20,543 bases of DNA. Source: Blastomyces gilchristii SLH14081. Its lineage: Eukaryota > Ascomycota > Eurotiomycetes > Onygenales > Ajellomycetaceae. A program made the translations under genes and the position numbers. The notes beneath the pieces were generated by a model. The model searched no databases, was not told the DNA's origin, and saw nothing but the letters and a program-made list of their open reading frames with translations. Within the stretch, counting starts at the first letter, position 1. Each line of letters begins with the position of its first letter. The stretch covers positions 1,282,865-1,303,407 of the forward strand of contig NW_003101682.1 of assembly GCF_000003855.2 (NCBI RefSeq), written 5' to 3'. Positions 7,606-16,963 of this stretch are shown here, piece after piece.

Positions 7606-9698
7606 ATGCCACCGAGCAAAGTCGTAATTGATACAGATCCTGTGAGGCCGGAACCCTCCGCTGCGTTTGTTTGAAATTAGTTGAAATTATTTTACATGCG
7701 TACTTTTTCTTTTGTCCGTCCGTTTCCGCAGGTATATTCAGTCTTGGCCTATGCCTTTCGGAAAATGCGTCCTGCCTGTCCGTGACGTTCCAAGTAGACC
7801 GCGCCCGACTTAGCCGGACGAATATTCGATTATCTCTCTAGCCTAACAGCCACCGCCTTTATTTTTTCTTCTTGTTTTTGTCGTTTCTGGCGCCCTGCGT
7901 TGCAACAAGCACCAAAAGATCAAGAAGAAGAAACCATGTCCTAACCATGCGGAACAGGGAGTTGATGACATCCTTGCCCTGCTCCTGGCTCTGTCGTCTC
8001 GTTCCGAAGAGATCGAGGTCAAGCTGATATCTCTGACCTTTGGCAACATCGATGTCCGTAGGTGCGTGTCTACTGCCTCCTACTGATAAATGATCAAGGC
8101 GAGAGTATATAAATGCTCTCTTACCCCTCTTTTTGCGATGTATCATTCTTCATTATCCCAGGAGAAAATTGCATATCTTGGGATACATGTATATGTCAGA
8201 TCGAATGCTGATATCTTTTTTCCGCAATGTGGTTTTTATATGAACCCACAGCTGCCTCCGGAATCTCGTGTCTCTGTTCCATACCATCGAGCGGGAGCTC
8301 AAGTGGCGCCGTGAACATGGAAAACCGGAAGGTTTCGATTCCCTGAAGAAATGCAAGCCAACGATTGCTGTCGGGGCTAATCGTCCCCTTGAGGATGAGA
8401 TGATGATGGCTGATTATTTTCGTGAGGCTTTCTATCGTCTGGTAACATTATCGACTTTTAATGGTGCTGCGACCATTTTGACTGACCGCTATCTTGCGTT
8501 GGTTGGGTCTTAGATGGACGTGATGGGCTAGGAGATATTCATTTCAGTGTACGGAATCCGCCCCGTTCACTCAAACTTTTTTGACAAGGATGCAAGAATG
8601 AGAATGTGATATCTAAGGGATAACACATCAACAAAAATACAACAGCACCCTCATTTGACTCCCGAGCAAACATGGGAATCCCTATTCTTTCCCCCCACTC
8701 AAAACGGGGCGACTGCAGCTACAGCAAAGGCTGCATTGGATCATTCTCACGACTCTTTATTTATCGCCTCGAGAGAGCCTGCCCACAAGGAAATGCTACG
8801 GATCCTTAAGGAGAACGATCCGGAGACCATCACGATCGTGGCCATTGGCCCGCTTACAAATCTGGCCACGGCCGCCGCAGAAGACCCAGAGACATTCCTC
8901 CGTGCAAAGGAGGTAGTGGTTATGGGAGGAGCAATCGATATTCCTGGAAACGTAAGTATACACACACAATCGTCCATAATCCAGACACCCCGTACCACTC
9001 GCACTAACGAGCATAAAATACACCAGGTAACCCCAACCGCCGAATTCAACACATATGCGGACGCCGCCGCTGCCGCCCGCGTCTTCGCCCTCACCTCCCT
9101 ACGGCCCACATCAACCATGCCGCCCATAAACCCCTCACTAACTACCCACCAGCTCCCCGCCTACCCGGCAACGCTCAGCAAACAACTAACCCTCAAGCTC
9201 TTCCCGCTCGACATCACGCACCAGCACAACCTCACCCGCGGTCACTTCTATAGCAAGGTAGGGCCCATGGCATCCGCCAACTCACCGCTGGCAGAATGGC
9301 TCTCCATCATCCTCGAGCACAGCTTCGCGACCCTGGATGCGCTGCATCCAGGCCACGATGGCGATAAAGCTTCGCTGAGCCTACACGACCCGCTGTGCGT
9401 TTGGTATGTGCTCACGACGAGCGGACAGCAGCAGAAACAGCGGCAAGGTGGCTGGCAGCCATCAGCCGGGTCGCCGGAGGATATCCGCGTGGAGACGACG
9501 GGCCAGTGGACGCGGGGGATGTGTGTGGTTGATCGGCGGAGTCGGAAGAGGCGGGACGATGACCTTGTGAGTTTTAGTGATAATGGGCATTGGTTGAGTA
9601 ATGTTTCCGGGAATCGGGTGGTGAGGATGGTGATGTCGCCTGGTGCTGCGAGGTTTGGGGAGGAGATGTTGGATAGGATTTTTGGGATGGAGGGATGA
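7606..9698 (+). CDS. Inosine-uridine preferring nucleoside hydrolase, six exons, 440 aa
   Basis: The enzyme hydrolyses the N-glycosidic bond of ribonucleosides, giving free base and ribose for salvage; it is probably cytosolic, as no signal peptide is visible. Exons read from the sequence: 7606-7641, 7958-8061, 8252-8421, 8514-8548, 8646-8951 and 9027-9698 (TGA). Introns are 316, 190, 92, 97 and 75 bases. All begin GT and end AG, and at least four have CTRAY-like branch sites. Splicing joins MPPSKVVIDTDP to GVDDILALLLAL, restoring the family's DTDPGVDD metal/ribose site at residues 9-16. Later come TFGNIDV, ADYFHGRDGLGDIH, VAIGPLTNLA, VVVMGGA, AEFN (Asn about 225) and the conserved HD pair in LSLHDPLCVWY (337-338). 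The C-terminus ends with SPGAARFGEEMLDRIFG. Length fits fungal members of about 400-450 aa. The last intron is a multiple of three without an in-frame stop, so an unspliced reading is open but would insert 25 foreign residues. No disabling change was seen. Confidence 0.93.
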
Positions 9699-9736
9699 AT
9701 ATATTCAGGCAGGGGGTAGTGTTTATATACACACGT

Positions 9737-9742
9737 AATAAA
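9737..9742 (+). terminator. Poly(A) signal AATAAA after the nucleoside hydrolase
   Basis: A canonical AATAAA lies about 40 bases past the stop codon, followed by a T/A/G-rich stretch, consistent with a 3' end-processing site. Fungal signals are loose, so use of this hexamer is inferred. Confidence 0.5.
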
Positions 9743-10267
9743 TATGTGCATATTTTGTATATACGGTTGGAACGGTACCTTGGTTATGTAACCAGGATGT
9801 TTATGTATGTAACTAGGGTTAACATGCATTGCGATGAAGTTGTGCTTCCGCGCCACATCACTAAACCGGGCCCTAGTAAGGTAAGTTACCGCTCGCCTGC
9901 AACCTCTGGTCAGACCCTCGCGTACAAGTAGACAGGCCGTGTGATGATGTCTAAGACCAGGACTAATTAGATGAGGTAGGCCCCTCAGCGCCCATCGCCG
10001 GAACTACGAGCGAAAGAGATGGAGAATGAGGCGTCTACTGCTCAGACCAATCACTGGTTCGGTAGGCGGAAGACTCAGTCGTTGCTCGAGGTTCCATCGA
10101 TTTCCTACTGTTGAGAACGATGAGCCCTAAGTTGTGAGCGGAAGAAGGAAGGAATGGCTGAGAAGTGGAGTGAAATAGAGAGTGGGTAATTGAGATAATA
10201 AAATAAAATATTTTTAATAATACACAAGCATCAAACGCTCGCTTACGCTCGCTTTGCTGCTTGCGCA

Positions 10268-10410
10268 GCCCCCTACCCTACCACTTCCACGCTCTACCTC
10301 TACCCCCCCCCCTACCACCCCTACCACCCCTACCACCACCACTGCCTCTACCGCCCCTACCACCCTCTTCCCCTACCACCCTCTTCCACCCCGTATCACC
10401 CCTATCACCA
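10268..10410 (+). repeat. C-rich low-complexity tract
   Basis: An almost G-free plus-strand tract is built of CCCTAC/CTACCACCC-like units, with nine or ten consecutive C near 10303-10312. It is not a fungal telomere repeat (CCCTAA). Short open frames across it give only Pro/Thr strings and are not taken as genes. Confidence 0.8.
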
Positions 10411-10598
10411 TTATCAGATTAATCAGAGCTGTACAGGCTGCAGAGCCAGCTGTTCAATCCCATTCATGAATTCAAAGGGGTGCACATGACATCATGTGAG
10501 ATCATCTTATAGGGCATTTAGCAGCACATGCCATGAACACAGAGAGAAGAGTATAAGGAATGTAAATACTGTAGAGAATGTATGAAAAGAGTTGAATG

Positions 10599-10640
10599 AA
10601 AAAAAAAAAAAAAAAGAAAAAGAAAAAGAAAAAGAAAAGA
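10599..10640 (+). repeat. A17 run and GAAAAA microsatellite
   Basis: Seventeen A residues (10599-10615) are followed by about four GAAAAA units, then a pyrimidine-rich reverse-like stretch. It may be a simple repeat or an old retroposed poly(A) tail; no body of a retroelement is recognised upstream. Confidence 0.75.
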
Positions 10641-11048
10641 AGAATTCAATTTCTTTTTCTTTCTCTTTATAGTTAACTAGAATTAATGAGATAACGTAGC
10701 AGAAATCAGATTATTAAATGTTTTGAGATCTGCAGTCTTGGAGAATAACGTTGTTGTTTTTGTAATCTAACTACGCGAGTTACACTAAATAGGTTGGGGT
10801 GGCACGTGACTAGGGTAGGTGTAGTAATCACCAACACCCCCCCTTGCTACGCCGTGGTCTATAAGCCGCCACCCGGGGCCTCTCCCATCCCCAAATCTTT
10901 CAAAAATGCAATAATAATTAATTACATGAATCGGACCCTGATTTCCTCATTAGGAAAGGCGTCCGTACAGCAATAACTGTAAAAATCAAGAAATACATGC
11001 AAAATCCATTGATTCACTGTATCATCATTACCATTCAATCATTCCTTT

Positions 11049-11156
11049 GGCCCGGTGGCGTAGTGGTTAACTACGCTACCATGGAGCCCCAATTAGCGGC
11101 CTTCCCCCTGGGGAATGAATGCCAAGAGGGGGCAGGTTCAAACCCTGCAAGGGCCA
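11049..11156 (+). repeat. tRNA-derived sequence (SINE head or tRNA relic)
   Basis: A pol III A box TGGCGTAGTGG (11056-11066) and a B box GGTTCAAACCC (11135-11145) are both near consensus. A perfect T arm (GCAGG, TTCAAAC, CCTGC at 11132-11148), a D-arm stem (GCGT with ACGC) and five acceptor pairs (GGCCC with GGGCC) are present. Acceptor positions 6 and 7 are mismatched, the boxes are 68 bases apart, and I could not fold an anticodon arm with the invariant T33, so an ordinary tRNA gene is unlikely even allowing an intron. The segment 11054-11080 is itself a nearly perfect inverted repeat. The sequence is not RIP-mutated and sits at the right edge of the gene island. Confidence 0.6.
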
Positions 11157-11784
11157 TCTTAATCACAGCTTTCACTGTTAAGTTATAAAACAGTATCAGG
11201 GATCCCCGGATGCACTATAGTGAATCATTGTCAAGCTTAAGATGTTCATCTCAGAAGTTCTCAGACACTAATTCTCACTGATCTTAGAATTAACAGTCTC
11301 TCAGATGCTTCAAGTTAGATCAGTACTAGAGTGATTGAGATCTAGAATATCTGTAGAATAGTAAATCATTATTAAGCTTAACTGATCAGATCTTATCTCT
11401 CTTACTCTAGATATTCACTTCTGAGAAATAAGATTTAAAAACTATCTGATTAGAATACTCTGAGTCTAGTAAGAATCTAAATAAGATGAGATCTAGACAT
11501 TCTTAATAGATAATTAGTATAAGTAAGACTGTGATAATCAATTAATAGACTGAAATGCTGAGATTGACAGCTGAAAGATTAGAGACTTAACTAGAATTGA
11601 GTAGCTCTGATATTATTCTTAGTGAGAATCTCACTTATGAATAAACTAGTTATAGAAGCTAGCTGAGTAGTAGCTCTTTAAAGAGAATAATAATCTCTGA
11701 AGCAGGCCTGAGAGAACAGAGACAGCAGTCAGTTATATAGAGTGTTAAAATATGTATATAGCTTAAGATGTAAACTGTAGAGAT
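11157..11784. repeat. AT-rich block of unknown origin
   Basis: Composition becomes AT-rich after about 11215. No coding remnant was recognised in any frame. There are short palindromes, for example AGTGAGA-A-TCTCACT near 11625, and the string AGCTTAAGATGT occurs both near 11234 and near 11760. It may be a decayed repeat or LTR, but no element boundaries or paired copy were found here. Confidence 0.35.
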
Positions 11785-12118
11785 CTTGTTCTATAACTCT
11801 CTTTACTATACTTATTTCTTTCTATTCTTTTCTATCTATCTATTTAATGTGTCTATCTTTAAGACTATATTCTCTTTTTCTTTATCATGATATTTTCAAA
11901 TGATTTCAAAGTATTAAAAGATATTAAAATACTGTAATTTATAAACAGTTTTTATATTCTGAGCTGAAATTTTCTGATTTTATATATCTGAAATTAATAA
12001 GTGTATAATAGTTGACTCTATAGATATAGAAAAAACTCTGAGAACTAAAGATTCTCAGGTAGATATCATAGTCTCTGACTATATACATCTATAATTGAAG
12101 AATAATAATAATAATAAT
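11785..12118 (+). mobile_element. LINE copy D, 3' UTR only
   Basis: It matches the 3' UTR of LINE copies A-C from the CTCTCTTTAC segment to an (AAT)6 tail at 12101-12118, including the ATTTTCTGATTTTA and TATAATAGTT landmarks. The stem-loop at 12037-12059 has an AAA loop, as in copy B. It is 5'-truncated at nearly the same point as copy C. Its tail ends 3 bases before the stop codon side of the Copia pseudogene, so it probably inserted into that element's 3' end, or the two are abutted by truncation. Confidence 0.78.
12037..12059 (+). other. LINE 3' UTR stem-loop, copy D (loop AAA)
   Basis: The left arm CTGAGAACT is followed by AAA, with a right arm altered at two bases near the loop. The loop orientation matches copy B, not A or C. 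Confidence 0.65.
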
Positions 12119-13102
12119 CAATCATTTTTTTCTAATCTCTTTTAAATCAATTCTTTTAATAAAATCTTCAAACGCAGGCTTTGCCAGTGACTTGATAAGG
12201 CCGTCAGCTATGTTCACTGTAGAACTAACATGTTTCATCATGATTTTCTCTTTTTCAATCAAATTGTGAAGAATATGATATCTAATCTTGATATAATATA
12301 ATCTTTGTATTAAGAATTCTTCCTTTACTAGATCAATTACTTTCTTATTATCAACTTATAGATATAAGCATATTTTTACTTTTTCATCATTTATTAACTC
12401 AGTGTCATATAACATATCATTCAATCAGATTATCTTATAAGCTGTCTTACTAGCTGCAATATATTCAGCTTCTGTGATTAATTTAGTAATAGATGTCTGT
12501 CTCTGTGACTGCTATGAGATTGATGACTCATTAATCAATATAACATAGTCAGTAGTTAATTTGTATTAAGAATTCATCTCTGCTCAGTCTGAATCACAGT
12601 ATATCACAGAACTCAGACTATCTTCTATCTTCTTCTTGTACAATATGCCATAGTTTTTCATCTTCTTGATATAATGTAGAACATGCTTCAATGCTGCTCA
12701 ACATGCTTTGTATGAATACAAGTTAAAACATGAGAGATAGTTGACTGTAAATGCCAGATCTGACCGGCTGCTTGAGATCAAATACTGTAATAATCTCAAT
12801 TCTTGATAATATCTCATAGCTGTAAAGTTATCATTCAATTCATCATTTTCATCAGATGAAAATTTCAGTTATATGCCTGTTATTATAGAGGTTTCTGCAG
12901 AATTCATCTTATTTATGCTGAAATCTTCAAGAATCTTCTCAATATAATAGCTCTGTGTAACCACTAGATCATCATTTCTCTAGCATTTAATCTTCATTCT
13001 CAGGTAAGATTTATTCTGTTCAACTTCTTTTGTCTCAAACCTTTTTCTGATTTTCATCAAAATTCACTCAATTTCACTCTCTTCAGATTCTGTGATTCAA
13101 CA

Positions 13103-13114
13103 GTCATTAACATG
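13103..13114 (-). other. Copia RT catalytic motif, mutated (HVND)
   Basis: In the Copia frame these four codons read His-Val-Asn-Asp where the family has Tyr-Val-Asp-Asp. The first catalytic Asp has become Asn, consistent with GAC/GAT to AAC/AAT (G to A). Flanking LTLHV...CWI context supports the identification. Confidence 0.8.
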
Positions 13115-15520
13115 TAGTGTCAAGAATAACTTATGAATTGAATAATAAAGAAATTCATCATTGTATAATAAGATCTTGAATTCTAGATTTATCAAGTGTT
13201 CTATTGTAAGAAAATATCATGTTCTTACTATCTATTTCATTCTGTATAAGCTCTGATGTACAAGCTCTACTAATTCACCATAATTATACTTGATCTCTGT
13301 GAGTAGTTGCATAAATATCATCTCATTCTGAGACAATACCTTATTCAAAAACACAGATACATAGTCAATCAATCTGACTTTTCAACTCCTTACTGTTAAT
13401 ATAGTGAATAAGCTCTGTGATGTAGATTCAGACATCACTGCTGCATATAACTTATTATAATGAATATCTTGTTATTGTAGAAATCCTCTAATCACTCAAT
13501 AAGCTCTAAAGTGAATAATTTCATTCTTGTTATTCAATTTCTGATTGTATACTCATTTATCTGTAAGAATATTCATTTCTGAGATCTTTTTAATAACAAT
13601 ATATGTCTTCTTCTGTTTAAAAGTTTCCACTTCCTTTCTCATTATCTGATGCTAATGTTCTCAGTCATGACTTCTTTTAGCCTCTGTCAGTGTGATCAGA
13701 TAATCATTAAGAATACTGAGTACAGAATCTTCATCATTTATAAAGTTATTTATATTATCATCAACAAGTTCTGTCTCATTATCTAGTAGATATGTCAGTT
13801 TCAGTGTGCTATTCATATCATTATCAGTAAGTATCTTTAAAACATCAGATTTATTCTTTACAAGTCTTCTTAGAAGGCAGTATTGTCATCTCTTTATAGT
13901 ATCAAGAATATTTAATTTCTCTGACAGTTTGACTACTTCTCTAATAACATTCACTGATACTTCTTCTATTGCTAATTCTTCATTAAAAACAACATCTCTT
14001 ACAATCTCAAGCTTTCAGATTGCAGGGTTCTAGATATGATATTAATACAGTTCTTGATATTTAACTAATTATTATTACTTACTGTCAGTTCTATCTGTAA
14101 GCTTATTGATAATCTTCAGATTCTTCTTATACATCTTACATTTTCATCTGTGTATTTAATAAGCAGAAGATTGAACACCTGTTCAAGCTTTAAAAGAAGA
14201 TAATGAGATTCTTCTCTAACATCTGTAAATCTTTATTGATGTTGAGAATGTGTTAATTATTATAATCATGACTTAAATAGCTTCACTTCAAAGTTCTCCT
14301 ACAAGCCTGCTGTTAAATAGTAAGCTTCTTGTCTTTTTATCTATAATACAATTGACATGTTCTGCAGAGCTGTTGAACTGTAATATATCAGATATAGTAA
14401 TCTTATATGTGATCTCTTTTCATTAGCAGTAGATCTTTAATTCATCACTTTTAAATTTATCTCTGTCATTTCAGTGTAAAGTCTCAATTCAATATTAAGT
14501 AGTAATCTCAATTTCATCAATAAAGATCATCAAATATGCAGTAATCTCACTTTTTAACATTATAAGAATAATTCATCTGTAGTATGTGACATCATGTGTA
14601 ATACTTATTCAATAATTAGCTGCTTCATGAGTAGAGAGATTGATTTTATTTTATAGTATACAGTCATTATCTACAAGATTTATAAAGAACCTTATTACAG
14701 GTTTAATAGTTCTTGTCATTGATATGAATATTGAATATGTTATTTTTATCTGTATACAGGTCTTACAGAATGACAAAGCTCTGTCACTTTTAATTCTCAT
14801 TCTCAGTTATGAATCTGTCACTAATTTAGTGATATCTGTGAAATTGAGATGATCAAGCTTTTAATGCTATTATAACATTATATATTCAATAATCTTAATA
14901 TTTTTATTAAGCAATACTAGCAGAGAATCTTTTTTCTCTGCAGATTATAGAATTTTTACAGATTTAAATTCATTATTTAATATTATAAATCAAATCAAGT
15001 TTCTAGTTATTAATTGTTTTTTCAGAATGTAGATGTTCTTATCACTTAATTTAACAGTAAAACTCAACATCTTGTCAGAAGAGATTAGCAAGATTGAATG
15101 AGTATTCTTATAGATCAGTTACTTATATGTATAGCTCTAGTATACAAGCTTCTCAAAACTTATAAAATTAATCTCTAGCTTGAGAATGTAGTGAATATTC
15201 TACAGTAGTAGATTCACTTTTTCAACTAATATATTCATCTTTTCTATAGCTGTTACAAAAGCTGTCAATCTGTTAGTCATCTTTAATATAATATTAATCT
15301 TCTGCAGCACTATTGATATGAGATTCTTGTAAGATGTAGTATGAGTATTGAATTCAGAGTTCAGAACTCAGATATCTTTGTTAGTTTGATTAGTAGAATA
15401 GACTGTTTCTATTATATGAAATACTTACTTAATAATATTATGAACTGATACTGAGTCTGTTTCATTCTTATTCTTATTCTTATCACAGCTAGTAGAGCAT
15501 TTTTCAGGAAATTTTAATTA

Positions 15521-15562
15521 GTAATCTATTTGAATGTGATCAATCTTCTGACAATGATAACA
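15521..15562 (-). other. Gag CCHC zinc knuckle, last Cys lost
   Basis: It reads CYHCQKIDHIQIDY, which is C-x2-C-x4-H-x4-Y. The fourth ligand is Tyr (TAC) in place of Cys (TGC), a single G-to-A change. It is in the same frame as RT and the Pol stop codon. Confidence 0.85.
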
Positions 15563-16622
15563 TATTTTAATAGCATTATTATTCTTTCTATCTGACTTGA
15601 TGAAATCTTTATTCTTATTCTCAGAGATCTTCTTCTTCTTCTTATTCTTTTTATTCTTTCTGTTGAAATCTTGAGCATTATTTACAGAGATCTTTTCATT
15701 GAAGATAAGAGATTCATCAGTAGCTGATAATTATAAAAGAATATCTTAACATAATTTCATAAAATCATCTTTAAGTGTTTTAGTGTTCTTATTCTTCTCT
15801 ATTATATTCATTCAATTCTTTATAAAAGATGATCAATCTTTACTAATCTCTGTAAGAAGTCTGTTAAAAAACATGAAATCTTTGATATTATATCTCAATT
15901 GAATATAATCAGTTCTGATTGTGATTAAATATTTAATAAATATGTGATCAGAACTCTTTGATTTTAATATTATCTTAATCAATTCTTGAAACAGATGAGT
16001 TCTGCAGATAGCAGATCTCTTAGTAAAATTATTCTCTATAATAGACTATAGAGAATAAGCAGATAGTTGAGACTTCTTAAGTATAATAAAGTGAGATTTG
16101 ATCTGCAGAGTGATTGTAGACTATATATAGTTATATAGTCAGATATTCTATTCTGATTAAAAATATTATATATTTATACTAGTATTCTTATCAGAATTAA
16201 TCTGCTTATTATTAAGAATATCATCTGAAGCTTCATCTTTTCTTTCAACTTCTATTCAGCAAACCGCTCCACCACGAACTCGCTCGATTTTTCGAATAAG
16301 AACCCGCCGATAGATCCATCGAAAAGCCCTCAATCATACGAGCATTCTGACCCCATCGCCGACCGCATACCCTGTGTGGTGGTGGAGTTATCCAGCCAAA
16401 CGTGAACCGGACGTTGTTCGAAACTCCTGTGTGGGATTATCCCCCATTCTCCCCTACCACACCACAACCCCGGGCCAAAGTGCCATACAAATTGTAAGGT
16501 GAAGAGACCTAGCCATATGCACCAATCTTCTCGATTTTGGAAGATCCCCGACCTGTAGTTGTGGAGATATCCGAGGAGCGACCTCCGCGAAAACCCTGTC
16601 CATCTTTGATGTTTCAAAACAC

Positions 16623-16700
16623 CAACACCAAGTCTCACCCTCGTACCGCCCTTCTCAATCTGGCCCATCCCCGGCAGAAAAATACAAAAAGATACCTCAG
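16623..16700 (+). repeat. Direct repeat, copy 1 (78 bp)
   Basis: It matches 16778-16855 with few differences and a 155-base offset. In the shared frame it encodes QHQVSPSYRPSQSGPSPAEK and continues to an in-frame TGA just after the repeat. Confidence 0.88.
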
Positions 16701-16723
16701 TGATAATATCAAGCACATAACCA

Positions 16724-16963
16724 ATGAACTCTTCTGAAGTGCAACCTTCATGGTCTGTCGTCAGTGTATCTAGACTTCAACACCAAGTCTCACCCTTGTA
16801 CTACCCCTCTCAATCTGGCCCATCCCCAGCAGAACAATACAAAAAGATACCTCAGCAACAGCATTCAATACATAACCAGCAGACAATGAGTCAACAGCAT
16901 ATCAACAACTATAAAATCAGTATATCTCAAGGTCTGACTGAGTCTTTGATCTCTGCACAGTGA
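16724..16963 (+). pseudogene. Open frame of 79 codons containing repeat copy 2, possible gene fragment
   Basis: ATG at 16724 to TGA at 16961-16963. It includes the Pro/Ser-rich repeat unit (VSPLYYPSQSGPSP) and then a Gln/His-rich tail (PQQQHSIHNQQTMSQQH). The same peptide unit occurs in repeat copy 1, so the frame was probably coding at some point. I do not recognise the parent gene. It may be part of an exon rather than a complete gene. Confidence 0.3.
16778..16855 (+). repeat. Direct repeat, copy 2 (78 bp)
   Basis: Second copy of the 16623-16700 unit. It keeps the frame open where copy 1 hits TGA. Differences are mostly C/T and G/A transitions, such as CCCTCG to CCCTTG and CCCCGG to CCCCAG. 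Confidence 0.88.

Larger units (their letters stand above)
9743..11048. other. Gene-free stretch with low-complexity tracts
   Basis: No supported gene is present. It contains a hairpin GCTGC-TTGC-GCAGC (10256-10269), a C-rich tract (10268-10410) with 9-base CTACCACCC repeats, and an A17 run followed by GAAAAA repeats (10599-10640). At 9930-9962 a 33-base segment resembles the left terminus of the MITE at 2630 (about 25 of 33 positions, ungapped), perhaps a terminal remnant. The rest has no recognisable content. Confidence 0.5.
12122..16250 (-). pseudogene. Ty1/Copia Gag-Pol pseudogene (RIP-mutated)
   Basis: This is a decayed Copia polyprotein read on the minus strand, with its stop TGA at 12122-12124. 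In order it has a gag region, a CCHC zinc knuckle (15521-15562, last Cys changed to Tyr) and a protease motif (about 15340-15370) reading LNSE where LDSG is expected. A GAG-pre-integrase segment with LDHLN follows (about 14750-14870), then integrase remnants, an RT motif HVND (13103-13114) where YVDD is expected, and RNase H with SDWA, TEAEYIAASKTAYK and VNIADGLIKSLAKPAFEDF near the end. The knuckle, protease, RT and stop codons all share one frame over about 1,370 codons, so decay has been by substitution, with many stops at former Trp codons. No LTRs, primer site or polypurine tract were found. The left end abuts LINE copy D and the right end stops abruptly at GC-normal DNA at 16260. The exact N-terminus is unknown. 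Confidence 0.87.
16261..16960. other. GC-normal island with possible gene fragments
   Basis: About 700 bases of normal composition sit between the Copia pseudogene and the LINE leader, with a sharp edge at 16260. Several frames are partly open, but none runs through. The plus strand gives proline/serine-rich stretches, and the minus-strand frame at 16330-16716 has no recognised motif. A 78 bp direct repeat lies inside. It is probably a duplicated and broken piece of a host gene. No function can be given. Confidence 0.45.

Noticed and set aside
8268..8513. An 81-codon frame read through the third intron
   Set aside because: The residues after MMMADYF do not fit the family; splicing at 8422-8513 restores HGRDGLGDIH.
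9248..9856. A 202-codon minus-strand open frame
   Set aside because: It lies opposite the last exon of the nucleoside hydrolase, whose protein has clear family motifs; this is its antisense shadow.
10256..10290. Helitron 3' end (hairpin followed by CT-rich end)
   Set aside because: The hairpin is followed by CTAC, not CTRR-T, and no 5' TC end or Rep/helicase remnant was seen.
10268..10410. Internal telomere repeat
   Set aside because: Units are CCCTACC/CTACCACCC, not CCCTAA.
11049..11156. A functional tRNA gene
   Set aside because: Two acceptor mismatches and no anticodon stem-loop with T33 could be found; reported as tRNA-derived instead.
11199..11240. Vector-like polylinker (GGATCCCCGG, then CACTATAGTG and AAGCTT)
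   Set aside because: The matches are short, interrupted and embedded in sequence continuous with fungal DNA; no longer vector match could be recognised.
11160..11784. LTR of the Copia element
   Set aside because: No matching copy exists at the other end of the element near 16260, and no TG...CA ends with a 5 bp duplication could be defined.
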